From the NCBI GenBank assembly GCA_016933355.1, contig JAFGBC010000143.1, positions 1 to 14,933 of the forward strand: a DNA stretch of 14,933 nt, written 5' to 3'. Positions 7,799 through 14,933 of this stretch are shown piece by piece (within the stretch, counting starts at the first letter, position 1; each line of letters opens with the position of its first letter). The notes beneath the pieces are model-generated. The model did no database searches and was not told the DNA's origin. It was given only the letters and a program-made list of their open reading frames with translations. Origin of the DNA: Candidatus Aminicenantota bacterium (lineage in GTDB: Bacteria > Acidobacteriota > Aminicenantia > Aminicenantales > JAFGBC01). Both the position numbers and the translations under genes were made by a program.

Positions 7799-9295
7799 AT
7801 GACGCGCTTCCTTATTCCCGCCTCCATCGGTTTGGCCGCGATCGGGGTCCTGGCGTTGGCCTCGGTCCGGGGCGGCCCGGACCAGGAGTGGGCCGTCCAC
7901 GACATGAACCGGCCCGTCCCGCCCGTCGTCGACCCGGGACCGGCCGGACCCCCGACGCCCGCTCCGGCGGACGCCGTAGTCCTCTTCGACGGCCGGAGCC
8001 TCGAACGCTGGGAGGGCGAGAAGGGCGGACCGGCCCGCTGGAAGGTCGAGAACGGCTGGATGGAAGTCGTCGCCAAGACGGGCTCGATCCGGACTCGTCA
8101 GAAGTTCGGCGACTGCCGCCTTCATGTCGAATGGGCGACCCCGGCCGTCGTGGCAGGCGAAGGCCAGGGCCGCGGCAACAGCGGCGTCTTCCTGATGGAC
8201 GCCTACGAAGTCCAGATCCTGGATTCCTACAACAACAGGACTTACGCCGACGGCCAGGCGGCGGCCATCTACGGACAACACCCGCCCCGGGTCAACGCCT
8301 GCCGGCCGCCCGGCGAATGGCAGAGCTACGACATCGTGTTCCGCGGCCCCCGCTTCTCCCCCGACGGCGTCCTCCTCGAGCCGGCCCGGATGACGGTCCA
8401 TCACAACGGAATCCTCGTCCACGACAACGCCGTACTGACCGGCCCAACCGCCCACAAGGCGCGGCCTCCCTATAAAGCCCATCCCGACCGGCTCCCGATC
8501 TCGCTCCAGGACCACGGGAACCCGACCCGCTTCCGGAACATCTGGGTCCAGGAGCTGTCCCCGGCCGTCCCCCAGACGGAAACGCTGGGCGTCGGCGGCC
8601 GGAGGAAAGCCCTGGTCGTCTGGGGCGGCTGGGACGGCCACGAGCCCAAGAAATGCGTCGACATCTTCGCGCCCTGGCTGGCCGAACAGGGCTTCGAGGT
8701 CGAGATCTCGACGACGCTCGATTCCTATCTCGATGCCGCCAAGATGAAGGCGCTCGACCTCATCGTCCAGGTCTTCACGATGTCGACGATCACGCCCCAG
8801 CAGGAGAAAGGGCTCCTCGACGCGATCAGGGGCGGCGTCGGGATGGCCGGCTGGCACGGCGGCATGGCCGACTCATTCCGCAGCAACACCGAGTACGAGT
8901 TCATGGTCGGCGGCGCTTGGGCGGCCCACCCCGGCGGCGTCATCGACTACGAGGTCGACATCGTCAACCCCGAGGATCCGATCACGGCCGGGCTGTCCGA
9001 TTTCAAGATGCATTCCGAGCAGTACTTCATGCTCGTCGACCCCGGTAACAACGTCCTGGCCTCGACGACCTTCTCCGGCGAGCACGCGCCCTGGACCAAG
9101 GGCGTCGTCATGCCCGTCGTCTGGAAGAAGCCTTACGGGAAGGGCCGCGTCTTCTACACGTCGCTCGGCCACGTCGCGGCCGACTTCGACGTTCCCGAGG
9201 CGCGGACGATCGTCCAGCGCGGCATGCTCTGGGCGGCCCGCGCCCTCGAGGAGAAGCCGGCTCCCGTCTACCGGCTCCGCCTGGTCAAAGAGTAG
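7799..9295 (+). CDS. Exported DUF1080-ThuA fusion (3-keto-glycoside hydrolase plus trehalose-utilisation domain)
   Basis: The protein has 498 residues. Residues 1-21 are a hydrophobic export signal with a plausible cut after ALA (19-21), followed by a proline-rich linker to about 57. Residues 58-252 are DUF1080/PF06439: [35 protein letters not shown] at 127-146, and [10 protein letters not shown] closing the domain. Residues 269-482 are a ThuA domain (PF06283, class I glutamine amidotransferase-like fold): [24 protein letters not shown] at 351-360, HSEQYF at 405-410, and [10 protein letters not shown] at 449-458. In rhizobia ThuA works with the Gfo/Idh/MocA enzyme ThuB in disaccharide use through 3-keto derivatives, and DUF1080 proteins include 3-keto-disaccharide hydrolases. 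A single chain carrying both, directly behind a Tat-exported dehydrogenase, suggests successive steps in the periplasm. The domain calls are strong; the reaction order and the substrate are inference. Confidence 0.92.
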   Translation: MTRFLIPASIGLAAIGVLALASVRGGPDQEWAVHDMNRPVPPVVDPGPAGPPTPAPADAVVLFDGRSLERWEGEKGGPARWKVENGWMEVVAKTGSIRTRQKFGDCRLHVEWATPAVVAGEGQGRGNSGVFLMDAYEVQILDSYNNRTYADGQAAAIYGQHPPRVNACRPPGEWQSYDIVFRGPRFSPDGVLLEPARMTVHHNGILVHDNAVLTGPTAHKARPPYKAHPDRLPISLQDHGNPTRFRNIWVQELSPAVPQTETLGVGGRRKALVVWGGWDGHEPKKCVDIFAPWLAEQGFEVEISTTLDSYLDAAKMKALDLIVQVFTMSTITPQQEKGLLDAIRGGVGMAGWHGGMADSFRSNTEYEFMVGGAWAAHPGGVIDYEVDIVNPEDPITAGLSDFKMHSEQYFMLVDPGNNVLASTTFSGEHAPWTKGVVMPVVWKKPYGKGRVFYTSLGHVAADFDVPEARTIVQRGMLWAARALEEKPAPVYRLRLVKE

Positions 9296-9371
9296 CGGCG
9301 ACGGCCGCCGTCCGGAGCGCGGCCGGCGAATTGACCGAAGTCAAGGACGCCGGGCCGGGCTTCGGGGAAAA

Positions 9372-9422
9372 TACTGCGGGGAGCAGAATAGACATTGCAT
9401 AATCCTTGCTGCTCCCCGAGTA
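9372..9422. repeat. Inverted repeat / stem-loop upstream of the DUF438 gene
   Basis: CGGGGAGCAG (9377-9386) and CTGCTCCCCG (9409-9418) are perfect 10 bp complements around a 22 nt A/T-rich loop. The stem continues with TACT (9372-9375) pairing AGTA (9419-9422) across one bulged G at 9376, for 14 pairs in all. It lies 77 nt after the ThuA stop. No U-tract follows on either strand, so it is not a typical intrinsic terminator. It may be a leader structure, an operator or a stabilising 3' hairpin. Confidence 0.6.
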
Positions 9423-9425
9423 CGA

Positions 9426-9469
9426 GCCGGGCGATGAGGACATTTGGAGTCAACTCTATTTCGCCCGGC
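9426..9469. repeat. Second inverted repeat directly before the DUF438 gene
   Basis: GCCGGGCGA (9426-9434) and TCGCCCGGC (9461-9469) are perfect 9 bp complements around a 26 nt loop. The loop contains a small palindrome, GAGTCAACTC (9447-9456). The structure ends 43 nt before the preferred ATG at 9513 and 3 nt after the first stem-loop ends. I found no convincing sigma70 promoter in 9296-9512, so how the downstream gene is transcribed is open. Confidence 0.5.
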
Positions 9470-9512
9470 CGAGTAGGATGGGATGAATCCTGATCTATGG
9501 GGAGAAGCCGCC

Positions 9513-10763
9513 ATGAAGGAAGACAGAGACGACGAGCGCCTTCGGCGCCGGGAAACCCTCAAGGGGATCGTCAAGGACCTGCACGCCGGCGTCCCGGCCG
9601 AGAAGCTCCGCAAGACCTTCGCCAAGCTGATCAAAGACGTCACGCCCGAAGAGATCGCCGACATGGAGAACGCCCTCATCGCCGAGGGCTTTCCCGTCGA
9701 GGAGGTCCAGCGCCTGTGCGACGTCCACGCCCGGGTTTTCGACAAGGCCCTCAAGAAGGCCGGAAAGCCGGGCAAAGTGCCCGGCCATCCCATCCATACC
9801 TTCGTCGCCGAGAACCGGGAGGCGAAGGCCGTCCTCAAGGAGCTCAAGCGGGCGGCCAAGCCGCTGGACAAGGGCGCCCCGGACGCCGAGGCGGTCGAAC
9901 GCTTCGCCGCGGTCCTGGCCCGCTTCAAGGAATACGAAAAGCACTATGCGCGCAAGGAGAACCAGCTCTTCCCCGCCCTCGAGGCCAAGGGCTTCACGGG
10001 GCCGGCCAAGGTCATGTGGGGCAAGCACGACGAGGTCCGCGCCATGATCCGGGGCGTCGAGGCCGACCTCGAGGCCTCGAGATGGACCCGAGCGGCGGAG
10101 GCCGTCAAGACGCTCTCCGGGGCCGTGAAGAAGCTCGCCTTTCTCGAGGAGAACATCCTCTACCCGGCCTCGGCCCGCAAGCTTTCCTCGGTCGAGTGGG
10201 CCCGGATCAAGCAGGGCGAGCCCGAGATCGGCTACGCCTGGGTGACGCCCGGCGTCGTTTGGGACGCCGCGCTCGCCGCGGCGGCCGGCGCGAAGGACGA
10301 GGGGCCGCCCCCCCCGGCCGCCGCCCCGACTTACGGGACGGCGAGCGGGCCGCCCGCCGAAACGATCGAGCTCTCGACCGGCCGACTGACGCCGGAACAG
10401 ATCGATCTCATGCTGAAACGCCTCCCGGTCGACGTCACCTTCGTCGACGAGAACGACCGCGTCGCCTATTACTCCGACAGCAAGGAGCGCATTTTCCCCC
10501 GCAGCCCGGGCGTCATCGGCCGCGCCGTCCAGAACTGCCATCCTCCGAAAAGCGTCCACGTCGTCGAGGAAATCGTCCGCTCCTTCAAGGACAAGACCCG
10601 CGACGTCGCCGAGTTCTGGATCCAGCGGGGCGGCCGCTTCATCCACATCCGCTATTTTCCGGTCTACGACAAGGACGGCGCCTACCGGGGCGTCATCGAG
10701 GTCTCCCAGGACGTCGCCGCGATCCGCGCCCTCCAGGGCGAAAAGAGGCTCCTCGACGAATAG
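9513..10763 (+). CDS. DUF438-hemerythrin-PAS domain protein
   Basis: This is a soluble cytoplasmic protein of 416 residues with the three-part layout known for DUF438 proteins. Residues 1-80 are the DUF438 domain (RETLKGIVKDLHAG, then DVTPEEIADMENALIAEGFP). Residues about 92-225 are a hemerythrin-like four-helix bundle with likely iron ligands in HPIHTF (92-97), HYARKENQLFP (144-154), KHDEVR (171-176) and LEENILYP (211-218). After a Pro/Ala linker (about 265-285), residues 292-410 are a PAS domain with NCHPPKSVHVV at 341-351, ending in the family-typical GEKRLLDE. The likely role is sensing O2, NO or redox state and passing that to a partner; no output domain is visible. The ATG at 9513 is preferred over 9483 because GGGGAG (9499-9504) sits 8 nt before it and the protein then begins right at the DUF438 helix. 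It has its own 217 nt upstream region, so it is probably not part of the sugar operon. Confidence 0.92.
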   Translation: MKEDRDDERLRRRETLKGIVKDLHAGVPAEKLRKTFAKLIKDVTPEEIADMENALIAEGFPVEEVQRLCDVHARVFDKALKKAGKPGKVPGHPIHTFVAENREAKAVLKELKRAAKPLDKGAPDAEAVERFAAVLARFKEYEKHYARKENQLFPALEAKGFTGPAKVMWGKHDEVRAMIRGVEADLEASRWTRAAEAVKTLSGAVKKLAFLEENILYPASARKLSSVEWARIKQGEPEIGYAWVTPGVVWDAALAAAAGAKDEGPPPPAAAPTYGTASGPPAETIELSTGRLTPEQIDLMLKRLPVDVTFVDENDRVAYYSDSKERIFPRSPGVIGRAVQNCHPPKSVHVVEEIVRSFKDKTRDVAEFWIQRGGRFIHIRYFPVYDKDGAYRGVIEVSQDVAAIRALQGEKRLLDE

Positions 10764-10892
10764 CGCCTCCCTCGCCGGACAAAGGCCGATCCCGAGGGCG
10801 GGCTCGAGCCGGCCAAAAAAGTCACGAGCCTCGGCTGCGACCCCATCGACAACGCCGACTTCCGGGCCGACCGGGAAGCGATCCTGGACGGC
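10764..10892 (+). pseudogene. Coding-like remnant between convergent genes
   Basis: These 129 bases follow the DUF438 stop in the same reading frame and run to the stop of the minus-strand propeller gene. From 10794 the frame has no stop, has G or C at 30 of 33 third codon positions, and reads like protein (for example KKVTSLGCDPIDNADF). Beyond 10893 the frame stays open but the third-position bias is lost. There is no start codon or ribosome site. It may be the tail of a decayed gene or an old insertion boundary; I do not recognise the family. A chance effect of high G+C cannot be excluded. Confidence 0.3.
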
Positions 10893-12953
10893 CTAGATCT
10901 TCCTGCGGCGGATGCCGCCGCACACGGTCCCGGCGTAGAGGACCCTGTTCTTGGCGTCGATATCCAGCCATTGGGTCTGATACGTAACCAGGTCGTCGAT
11001 GAACGATGACCAGGTCAGGCCGCGGTCCGTGCTGCGATAGACCCCGCCGGGATAGCCGACGAAGACCTCTTGCGGATTGCGCTTGTTGATGACCAGCGTC
11101 CTCACGTCGAAGAAATCGCCGGTTTCCGCCCAGGTCGCGCCTCCGTCCCCGCTCCGATAGAGGCCGTCCCAGCTCCCGATGTAGACGATCTTCGAATCCA
11201 CGGGATCGATAACGACACGTAAGGGAGTCTGCTGCGTCGGCACGGCGAGCAGGGTCCAGCTCGCGCCGCCGTTCGCGCTCTTGTAGCAGACGGGGCTTCC
11301 CGCCGCGGACGCACCCACGACATAAATGATATTCCCGTTCTTGGGGTCAAGGGCCGCGGCTTCGGCGGCGCTGTAGGCGTCGTCCCTGATCTTGATGCTC
11401 GTCCAGGTCGCGCCGCCGTTCCTGCTGATGTGTATCCCCCGGACGGGGGGGTCGCTGGCCATGCCCTCCGCCTGTCCGGCCACTACGACGATCTTCGGAT
11501 TGCCGGGGCTCAACGCGAGGTTTCTGCCGTTGTGGGTAAAGACGCTCGTGAAGGACGCCCCGCCGTCCGTCGACTTGTAGACATGGGAGGGGCTGCCGCT
11601 CCCGGCCAGAACATAGACCGTTTCGGCGTTCGCCGGGTGAACGACGACGCTGAGGAATTGGTCGGACGAGCCGGGCAGCTGTTTCTGAGTCCATGTCCGG
11701 CCGCCGTCGGTGGTCTTGAAGAACGCATAGGAATACGGCCCCGCGTAAATCGTCGAAGGCGCCGAGGGCGCGACCGCGAAGGCCGGGACATCGGTCGCCT
11801 TCATTCCGGCGTGGCTCGCCTTCCAGGACCGGCCGCCGTTCGCGCTCCGAAAGACGCCGGCGGACGTGGCGGCATGAACCCGAGGCCCCCTCGCCAGAAG
11901 CCGTCCGCCCCATCCATAAAAGAGGCCTTCGAGATGCTTCCAATTCTTGCCCCCGTCGCTGCTCTTGTAGCAGCCCCCTACCGGAGACTGCGCCAGTCCC
12001 GAGATCAGAGCGTAAAGGATGCCGGAATTCAAGCCGTCGACCGCGACGGACACGAAGGCCGAATGGACCGCCGATGCTTTCCAGTTCGCGCCGCCGTCGC
12101 TCGTCAGGGCCACGCCGCGGCCATGGGCCACATAGGCCCTGTTCGCGTCACGAGCGTCGACGGCCAACCCATAACAGATACCGCCGTTCTCGGGCTGGAA
12201 CGCCCCCGCGGTCGTCGTGTTTTTCCACGTCCGCCCGCCGTTCCTCGAGACGAAGACGCACGGCGTGGCGACTCCCCCGGTCATCTGGAAATAGCCGCAG
12301 ACGAAGGCGAGGTCGGGATTCTTCGGGGAGATCGCGACGTCGTAGGCGCGGCCGCTGGCCGAGGCCGGTTCGAACGTCTGAAGCGTCCAGGTCGCGCCGC
12401 CGTCGGCCGTCCCGGCGACGGCCATGAGGGTTTCGCCGGCGGCGGACTTGTAGTATTCGCCGGCGACGATCTGGATCTCCGGGTGGGCGGGATTCACCGC
12501 GATCCGGCCGTTGCCGGCCTGGAATCCCGCGGGAAAGCGGACCTCGCTGAAGGTCGCGCCGCGGTCCGCGGACTTGAAGAAGCCCCGGCCGCCGAGGACA
12601 TAGATCTTGCGGGAGTCGAGAGGGTCTATCGCGACGTCATTGATGAGGTCCATAACGACGCCCCTTAAAGTCCAGGACGCGCCGTTGTTCACGGAGCGGA
12701 AGACCTGGCCGGGGTAGCCGGAAAGCGCGGCATAGAGCTCGTTGGGCGCCTTGGGGTTTCTGGCCAGGCCGGCGACCTGGCCGCCTTCGGGACCGATCGC
12801 CGTCCAGATGGCGGCCCGATCCCGCGCTGCCGCGGCTCGACTCGTACTTCGCGCATTCCGGGCCTGCGCAGGGGCGAGCCCAGACCCGATCAGGGCGGAT
12901 GCCGAGAGCAACGTCACGACCGTGAACCCTGCCAAAAAGATTTTTTTTCCCAC
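10893..12953 (-). CDS. Secreted Asp-box beta-propeller protein (BNR/sortilin-like repeats)
   Basis: The 686-residue protein starts at GTG 12953. Residues 1-31 are a signal peptide (MGKKIFLAGF..., cut after AQA at 29-31). The rest is built from 13 Asp-box motifs of the S-x-D/N-x-G-x-x-W/F type: residues 87, 128, 182, 236, 284, 331, 370, 414, 461, 510, 559, 601 and 641 (for example TADGGATW, STDGGASF). They are spaced 39-54 residues apart, as expected for propeller blades, so two stacked propellers are likely, as in GH74 or Vps10-type proteins. Sialidase or GH74 catalytic residues are not evident, so binding or structural roles are as likely as enzymatic ones. No C-terminal anchor or sorting domain follows; the protein ends in a basic CGGIRRRKI. 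It is monocistronic, with its own promoter and a strong ribosome site. Base composition is slightly less G+C-rich in third positions than its neighbours. Confidence 0.9.
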   Translation of the reverse strand: MGKKIFLAGFTVVTLLSASALIGSGLAPAQARNARSTSRAAAARDRAAIWTAIGPEGGQVAGLARNPKAPNELYAALSGYPGQVFRSVNNGASWTLRGVVMDLINDVAIDPLDSRKIYVLGGRGFFKSADRGATFSEVRFPAGFQAGNGRIAVNPAHPEIQIVAGEYYKSAAGETLMAVAGTADGGATWTLQTFEPASASGRAYDVAISPKNPDLAFVCGYFQMTGGVATPCVFVSRNGGRTWKNTTTAGAFQPENGGICYGLAVDARDANRAYVAHGRGVALTSDGGANWKASAVHSAFVSVAVDGLNSGILYALISGLAQSPVGGCYKSSDGGKNWKHLEGLFYGWGGRLLARGPRVHAATSAGVFRSANGGRSWKASHAGMKATDVPAFAVAPSAPSTIYAGPYSYAFFKTTDGGRTWTQKQLPGSSDQFLSVVVHPANAETVYVLAGSGSPSHVYKSTDGGASFTSVFTHNGRNLALSPGNPKIVVVAGQAEGMASDPPVRGIHISRNGGATWTSIKIRDDAYSAAEAAALDPKNGNIIYVVGASAAGSPVCYKSANGGASWTLLAVPTQQTPLRVVIDPVDSKIVYIGSWDGLYRSGDGGATWAETGDFFDVRTLVINKRNPQEVFVGYPGGVYRSTDRGLTWSSFIDDLVTYQTQWLDIDAKNRVLYAGTVCGGIRRRKI

Positions 12954-12958
12954 GGCGG

Positions 12959-12965
12959 CCTCCTC
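12959..12965 (-). promoter_or_regulatory. Ribosome binding site fixing a GTG start
   Basis: GAGGAGG on the minus strand lies 5 nt before GTG at 12953. It decides the start: the in-frame ATG at 13049 lies upstream of the promoter -35 and encodes no signal-like sequence. Confidence 0.85.
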
Positions 12966-13013
12966 AAAAAAGAAGTCCCTATGCCTCAGAGGGGGAATCC
13001 CTTCGCTGCTTGA

Positions 13014-13042
13014 ATAATAGGAGCCGGCACCGATCCTGTCAA
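13014..13042 (-). promoter_or_regulatory. Sigma70-like promoter of the propeller gene
   Basis: A perfect TTGACA (13042 to 13037) is followed by a 17 nt spacer and TATTAT (13019 to 13014, 5 of 6). Transcription would start near 13007, giving a leader of about 54 nt before the GTG. Confidence 0.8.
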
Positions 13043-13112
13043 TCCGCACCCGGACTCCAGCCCCGCCGGGACGCCTTCCAGCGCAGCCGAGATCGGTTCC
13101 TGCGATCGCCGC

Positions 13113-13141
13113 TTTACATGTCGCCGCCCTCTCTCTATACT
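13113..13141 (+). promoter_or_regulatory. Sigma70-like promoter of the methyltransferase gene
   Basis: TTTACA (13113-13118), a 17 nt spacer and TATACT (13136-13141) each match the consensus at 5 of 6 positions. The start point would be near 13148. AGGAGA (13170-13175) then precedes the ATG by 7 nt. The promoter is divergent from that of the propeller gene. Confidence 0.75.
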
Positions 13142-13182
13142 AACCTCTTTTTTGCGAATCTCGTCGTCCAGGAGATCGAAGG

Positions 13183-13908
13183 ATGAGCGCGCCCGAACCG
13201 GCGGTCCGTAGCGTCGATTACTGGGACGAATATGCGCCCTGGTACAAGCTCTGGCTCGACCACACGGACTACCATCGCGGCCTTCAAGCGCTCTTGGCGG
13301 CCGTCGTCCGCCCCGGCTGGCGCGTCCTTGATATCGGGGGCGGGAGCGGCGTTTTGGCCTTTCCGCTCGTCCGGATCGGCGCCGAGGTCACCCTGGTCGA
13401 GCCTTCGGCCGCCATGCGGAACCTCCTCCGGACCGAGATGAAGGCGCGAGAGCTCTCGGGCCTTCGCGTCATCCCCCTCCCCTGGGAGAGCGTTCCCGCG
13501 GCCGACGCGGCGGGCTTCGACCTGGCCCTGGCCTCCAACAGCCTTCACTTAACGCGGATCGGCGCGGGCCCGGCGCTCCGGCGCGTCCTGGAGGCCGGCC
13601 CGACCCAGGTCCTCGTCGCCTCCGAAGCGGAGATCCCTCTCACTCCGGAGGACGCCGCAGCCGCGGACTACGACGTCGCGGCTTCAGGCTCCTTCAAAGC
13701 GGACGGCTCGTTCTGGTACCACAGCTTGGAGGAAGCCGGCCGCCACTTGGACCTCAAGGACCGCCACGGCCAGCCTCATCCGCCGCGGGCCGCCTACCTG
13801 AGAAGCCTCGTCGCCCGAGAGGGCCATTTCGTCCACGAGCGCAGGTCGACGCTCCGCTGGCTGCGTCTCCACCGGACGGGCGACGGGATCGCCTCCCGAC
13901 CCGCCTGA
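13183..13908 (+). CDS. Class I SAM-dependent methyltransferase
   Basis: This is a 241-residue cytoplasmic methyltransferase. Motif I, VLDIGGGSG at residues 48-56, binds S-adenosylmethionine. LVEPS at 71-75 is the acidic end of strand 2 that contacts the ribose hydroxyls, and DLALASNSLHLT at 113-124 is the motif IV region. The N-terminal segment with YWDEYAPWYKLWLDHTDYH (13-31) resembles the cap seen in small-molecule methyltransferases. The C-terminal half carries no recognisable substrate domain, so the target is unknown. The start is supported by AGGAGA 7 nt upstream and a consensus promoter. It stands alone: the upstream gene is divergent and the downstream gene convergent. Confidence 0.88.
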   Translation: MSAPEPAVRSVDYWDEYAPWYKLWLDHTDYHRGLQALLAAVVRPGWRVLDIGGGSGVLAFPLVRIGAEVTLVEPSAAMRNLLRTEMKARELSGLRVIPLPWESVPAADAAGFDLALASNSLHLTRIGAGPALRRVLEAGPTQVLVASEAEIPLTPEDAAAADYDVAASGSFKADGSFWYHSLEEAGRHLDLKDRHGQPHPPRAAYLRSLVAREGHFVHERRSTLRWLRLHRTGDGIASRPA

Positions 13909-13932
13909 GGCGGCCTTCCCGCGGGGGCCGCC
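13909..13932. terminator. Possible bidirectional hairpin between convergent genes
   Basis: GGCGGCC (13909-13915) pairs with GGCCGCC (13926-13932) around a 10 nt loop that itself contains the palindrome CCCGCGGG. It begins right after the methyltransferase stop and ends 9 nt before the VWFA gene's stop. Its position suits a shared terminator, but neither strand has a U-tract, and such repeats arise easily in G+C-rich DNA. Confidence 0.3.
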
Positions 13933-13940
13933 GGCTGACG

Positions 13941-14933
13941 CTAGCGGGCGAAATAGCCGGAGCGGTGGCTGACCTCGCAGCCGCGCGGCTTGACGCGAAC
14001 CCGGATCGTCTTGAACGCGCCGTCGGCGGCGTAGCCCCGCGGCGCATAGTAGAGAAGGTAGTAGTTTTCCGCGGCCTGGACGGCCTTCTTCATCAGAAAG
14101 ACCGGGTTGGCCGAGCTCTGGGCTAAACCGCCGGTGGCCTCGGCCATCTCCCGGAAGGGCGCGAAGAGGTCGGCGCCGCGCTCCTCGAAGCGGACGTTGG
14201 GACGGTCCTCGGGCCGGCGGGTTAAGAACATGAAATGGACCGCCGTCGAGGCATCGGCATAAGCGGCCTCGGCCGCCGCGACGTCCAGTGGGGCCGAGCT
14301 GACCGCGAAGTGGGCGATGTCGCTGAGCATGGTCAGCACGGCGGGCTGGCCCTGATGGAGGTCCATGTATTGATACAGGATCCGGGGCTCGATGAGGGGG
14401 AGGAACTCCTGCTGGTAGAAGAGATAGACGTACTTCCGGCCCTCCTGGCTCTTGAGCGTTTCGGCGAAACCGTGGAAGGTCTTCTCATCGAGCCGCCGCA
14501 GGCTCTGGAGCTTCTCGAGCAGGACCAGATAGCGGGCCAGGAGGTCTTCCAGAGACAGACCGTCGAGATGGCCGGACAGGCCGGCGCCGCTGAAATCCAA
14601 CGTGTCCCCGTGTTCGGCATTCATGCTGATGGCCGAGGCCAGCGTCTTGGCCATCGCCGCCAGCTCATCGACGGCGTCCCGGTATTCGGCGTGGCCGACG
14701 ACGACGTCCCTCCGGACGAGGCCGGTCAACTGCTCGACCAGCTTCGGCTTGGGAAGGACGTCGATCGACTCGGGCTTCATCCGGTAGGTCTTGACCGGCG
14801 TGATCAGGGTCAGCCCGTCACCCGGCAGGAGGACGTTCCAGACGAAGAACTCCAGCGCCTCCGCCAGCCGCGGGTCGACCTCGGCGAGCTCGAAGAACAA
14901 GTAGAAATTGCGGCCCGTCTTGGGCTCGAAGGA
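13941..14933 (-). CDS. VWFA-related protein of the acidobacterial type (N-terminal part outside window)
   Basis: The frame is open from the right edge, so the start is not visible; the TTG at 14900 lies inside continuous coding sequence (GRNFYLFFELAEVDP...). The visible 330 residues contain the second half of a von Willebrand A-like fold: RNFYLFFEL, then DGLTLITPVK, an inserted helical region of about 100 residues (EKLQSLRRLDEKTFHGF), KYVYLFYQQEF, and VHFMFLTRRPE. The C-terminus, NYYLLYYAPRG then AFKTIRVRVKPRG and a final SGYFAR, is characteristic of the acidobacterial VWFA-related family (TIGR03436-like, from memory). These proteins are usually exported and bind other proteins or ligands; the role here is unknown. 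This gene is the best taxonomic hint in the window. Confidence 0.85.
   Translation of the reverse strand, partial: SFEPKTGRNFYLFFELAEVDPRLAEALEFFVWNVLLPGDGLTLITPVKTYRMKPESIDVLPKPKLVEQLTGLVRRDVVVGHAEYRDAVDELAAMAKTLASAISMNAEHGDTLDFSGAGLSGHLDGLSLEDLLARYLVLLEKLQSLRRLDEKTFHGFAETLKSQEGRKYVYLFYQQEFLPLIEPRILYQYMDLHQGQPAVLTMLSDIAHFAVSSAPLDVAAAEAAYADASTAVHFMFLTRRPEDRPNVRFEERGADLFAPFREMAEATGGLAQSSANPVFLMKKAVQAAENYYLLYYAPRGYAADGAFKTIRVRVKPRGCEVSHRSGYFAR

Noticed and set aside
6763..8857. Long minus-strand open frames across the dehydrogenase and DUF1080-ThuA genes
   Set aside because: They are low-complexity antisense shadows; the plus strand carries the Tat signal, Gfo motifs and DUF1080/ThuA motifs.
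10797..10821. Possible terminator: G+C-rich palindrome next to an A-run after the DUF438 gene
   Set aside because: On the plus strand the run is A, not T, and on the minus strand the T-run comes before the hairpin, so neither orientation makes an intrinsic terminator.
9497..10987. 496-codon plus-strand frame overlapping the DUF438 gene
   Set aside because: It is an Arg/Gly/Pro-rich frame-shifted translation of the DUF438-hemerythrin-PAS gene, with no domain of its own.
12954..13049. N-terminal extension of the propeller gene to ATG 13049
   Set aside because: The extension contains the -35 and -10 elements; the GTG at 12953 has GAGGAGG 5 nt upstream and begins a proper signal peptide.
13102..13109. 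GCGATCGC palindrome between the divergent promoters of the propeller and methyltransferase genes
   Set aside because: A single 8 bp palindrome of this composition is expected by chance in G+C-rich DNA and has no repeat partner.
14898..14900. TTG as start of the VWFA-related gene
   Set aside because: The frame continues upstream to the window edge with family-typical residues, so the gene is simply cut by the window.

Overview
The window is G+C-rich bacterial chromosomal DNA, with strong G/C bias at third codon positions. It carries nine protein genes and no tRNA, rRNA, CRISPR array or insertion sequence that I can see. The gene content points to an Acidobacteriota-like bacterium, possibly the Aminicenantes: a Soli/acidobacterial VWFA-type protein at the right edge, two exported Gfo/Idh/MocA oxidoreductases, two DUF1080 proteins and a secreted Asp-box propeller. 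This placement is inferred from gene families only. Four promoters match the sigma70 consensus well, each with a 17-18 nt spacer, so ordinary vegetative promoter rules appear to apply.

Layout: (1) 1-4018, plus strand: the 3' part of a Gfo/Idh/MocA oxidoreductase, followed 4 nt later by a large exported HEAT-repeat protein ending in a DUF1080 (3-keto-disaccharide hydrolase) domain. (2) 4039-6203, minus strand: a two-gene, translationally coupled operon of a D-Ala-D-Ala ligase-like ATP-grasp enzyme and an HETGH zinc metallopeptidase. (3) 6204-6372: a compact divergent promoter region. (4) 6373-9295, plus strand: a complete Tat-exported Gfo/Idh/MocA oxidoreductase followed by a DUF1080-ThuA fusion. 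(5) 9513-10763, plus strand: a DUF438-hemerythrin-PAS sensor-like protein, preceded by two strong stem-loops. (6) 10893-12953, minus strand: a secreted 13-Asp-box beta-propeller protein. (7) 13183-13908, plus strand: a class I SAM methyltransferase. (8) 13941 to the right edge, minus strand: the C-terminal part of a VWFA-related protein.

The most coherent theme is sugar chemistry outside the cytoplasm. Gfo/Idh/MocA dehydrogenases (ThuB-like), DUF1080 3-keto-glycoside hydrolases and ThuA occur in oxidative disaccharide pathways that pass through 3-keto sugars. Here they form two dehydrogenase-plus-DUF1080 modules, one with HEAT repeats and one with ThuA fused in the same chain, and all carry export signals. 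The ATP-grasp/metallopeptidase pair between the two modules is the best candidate for an uncharacterised system: one enzyme able to make an amide or peptide bond, and one able to cut one, made from a single transcript.
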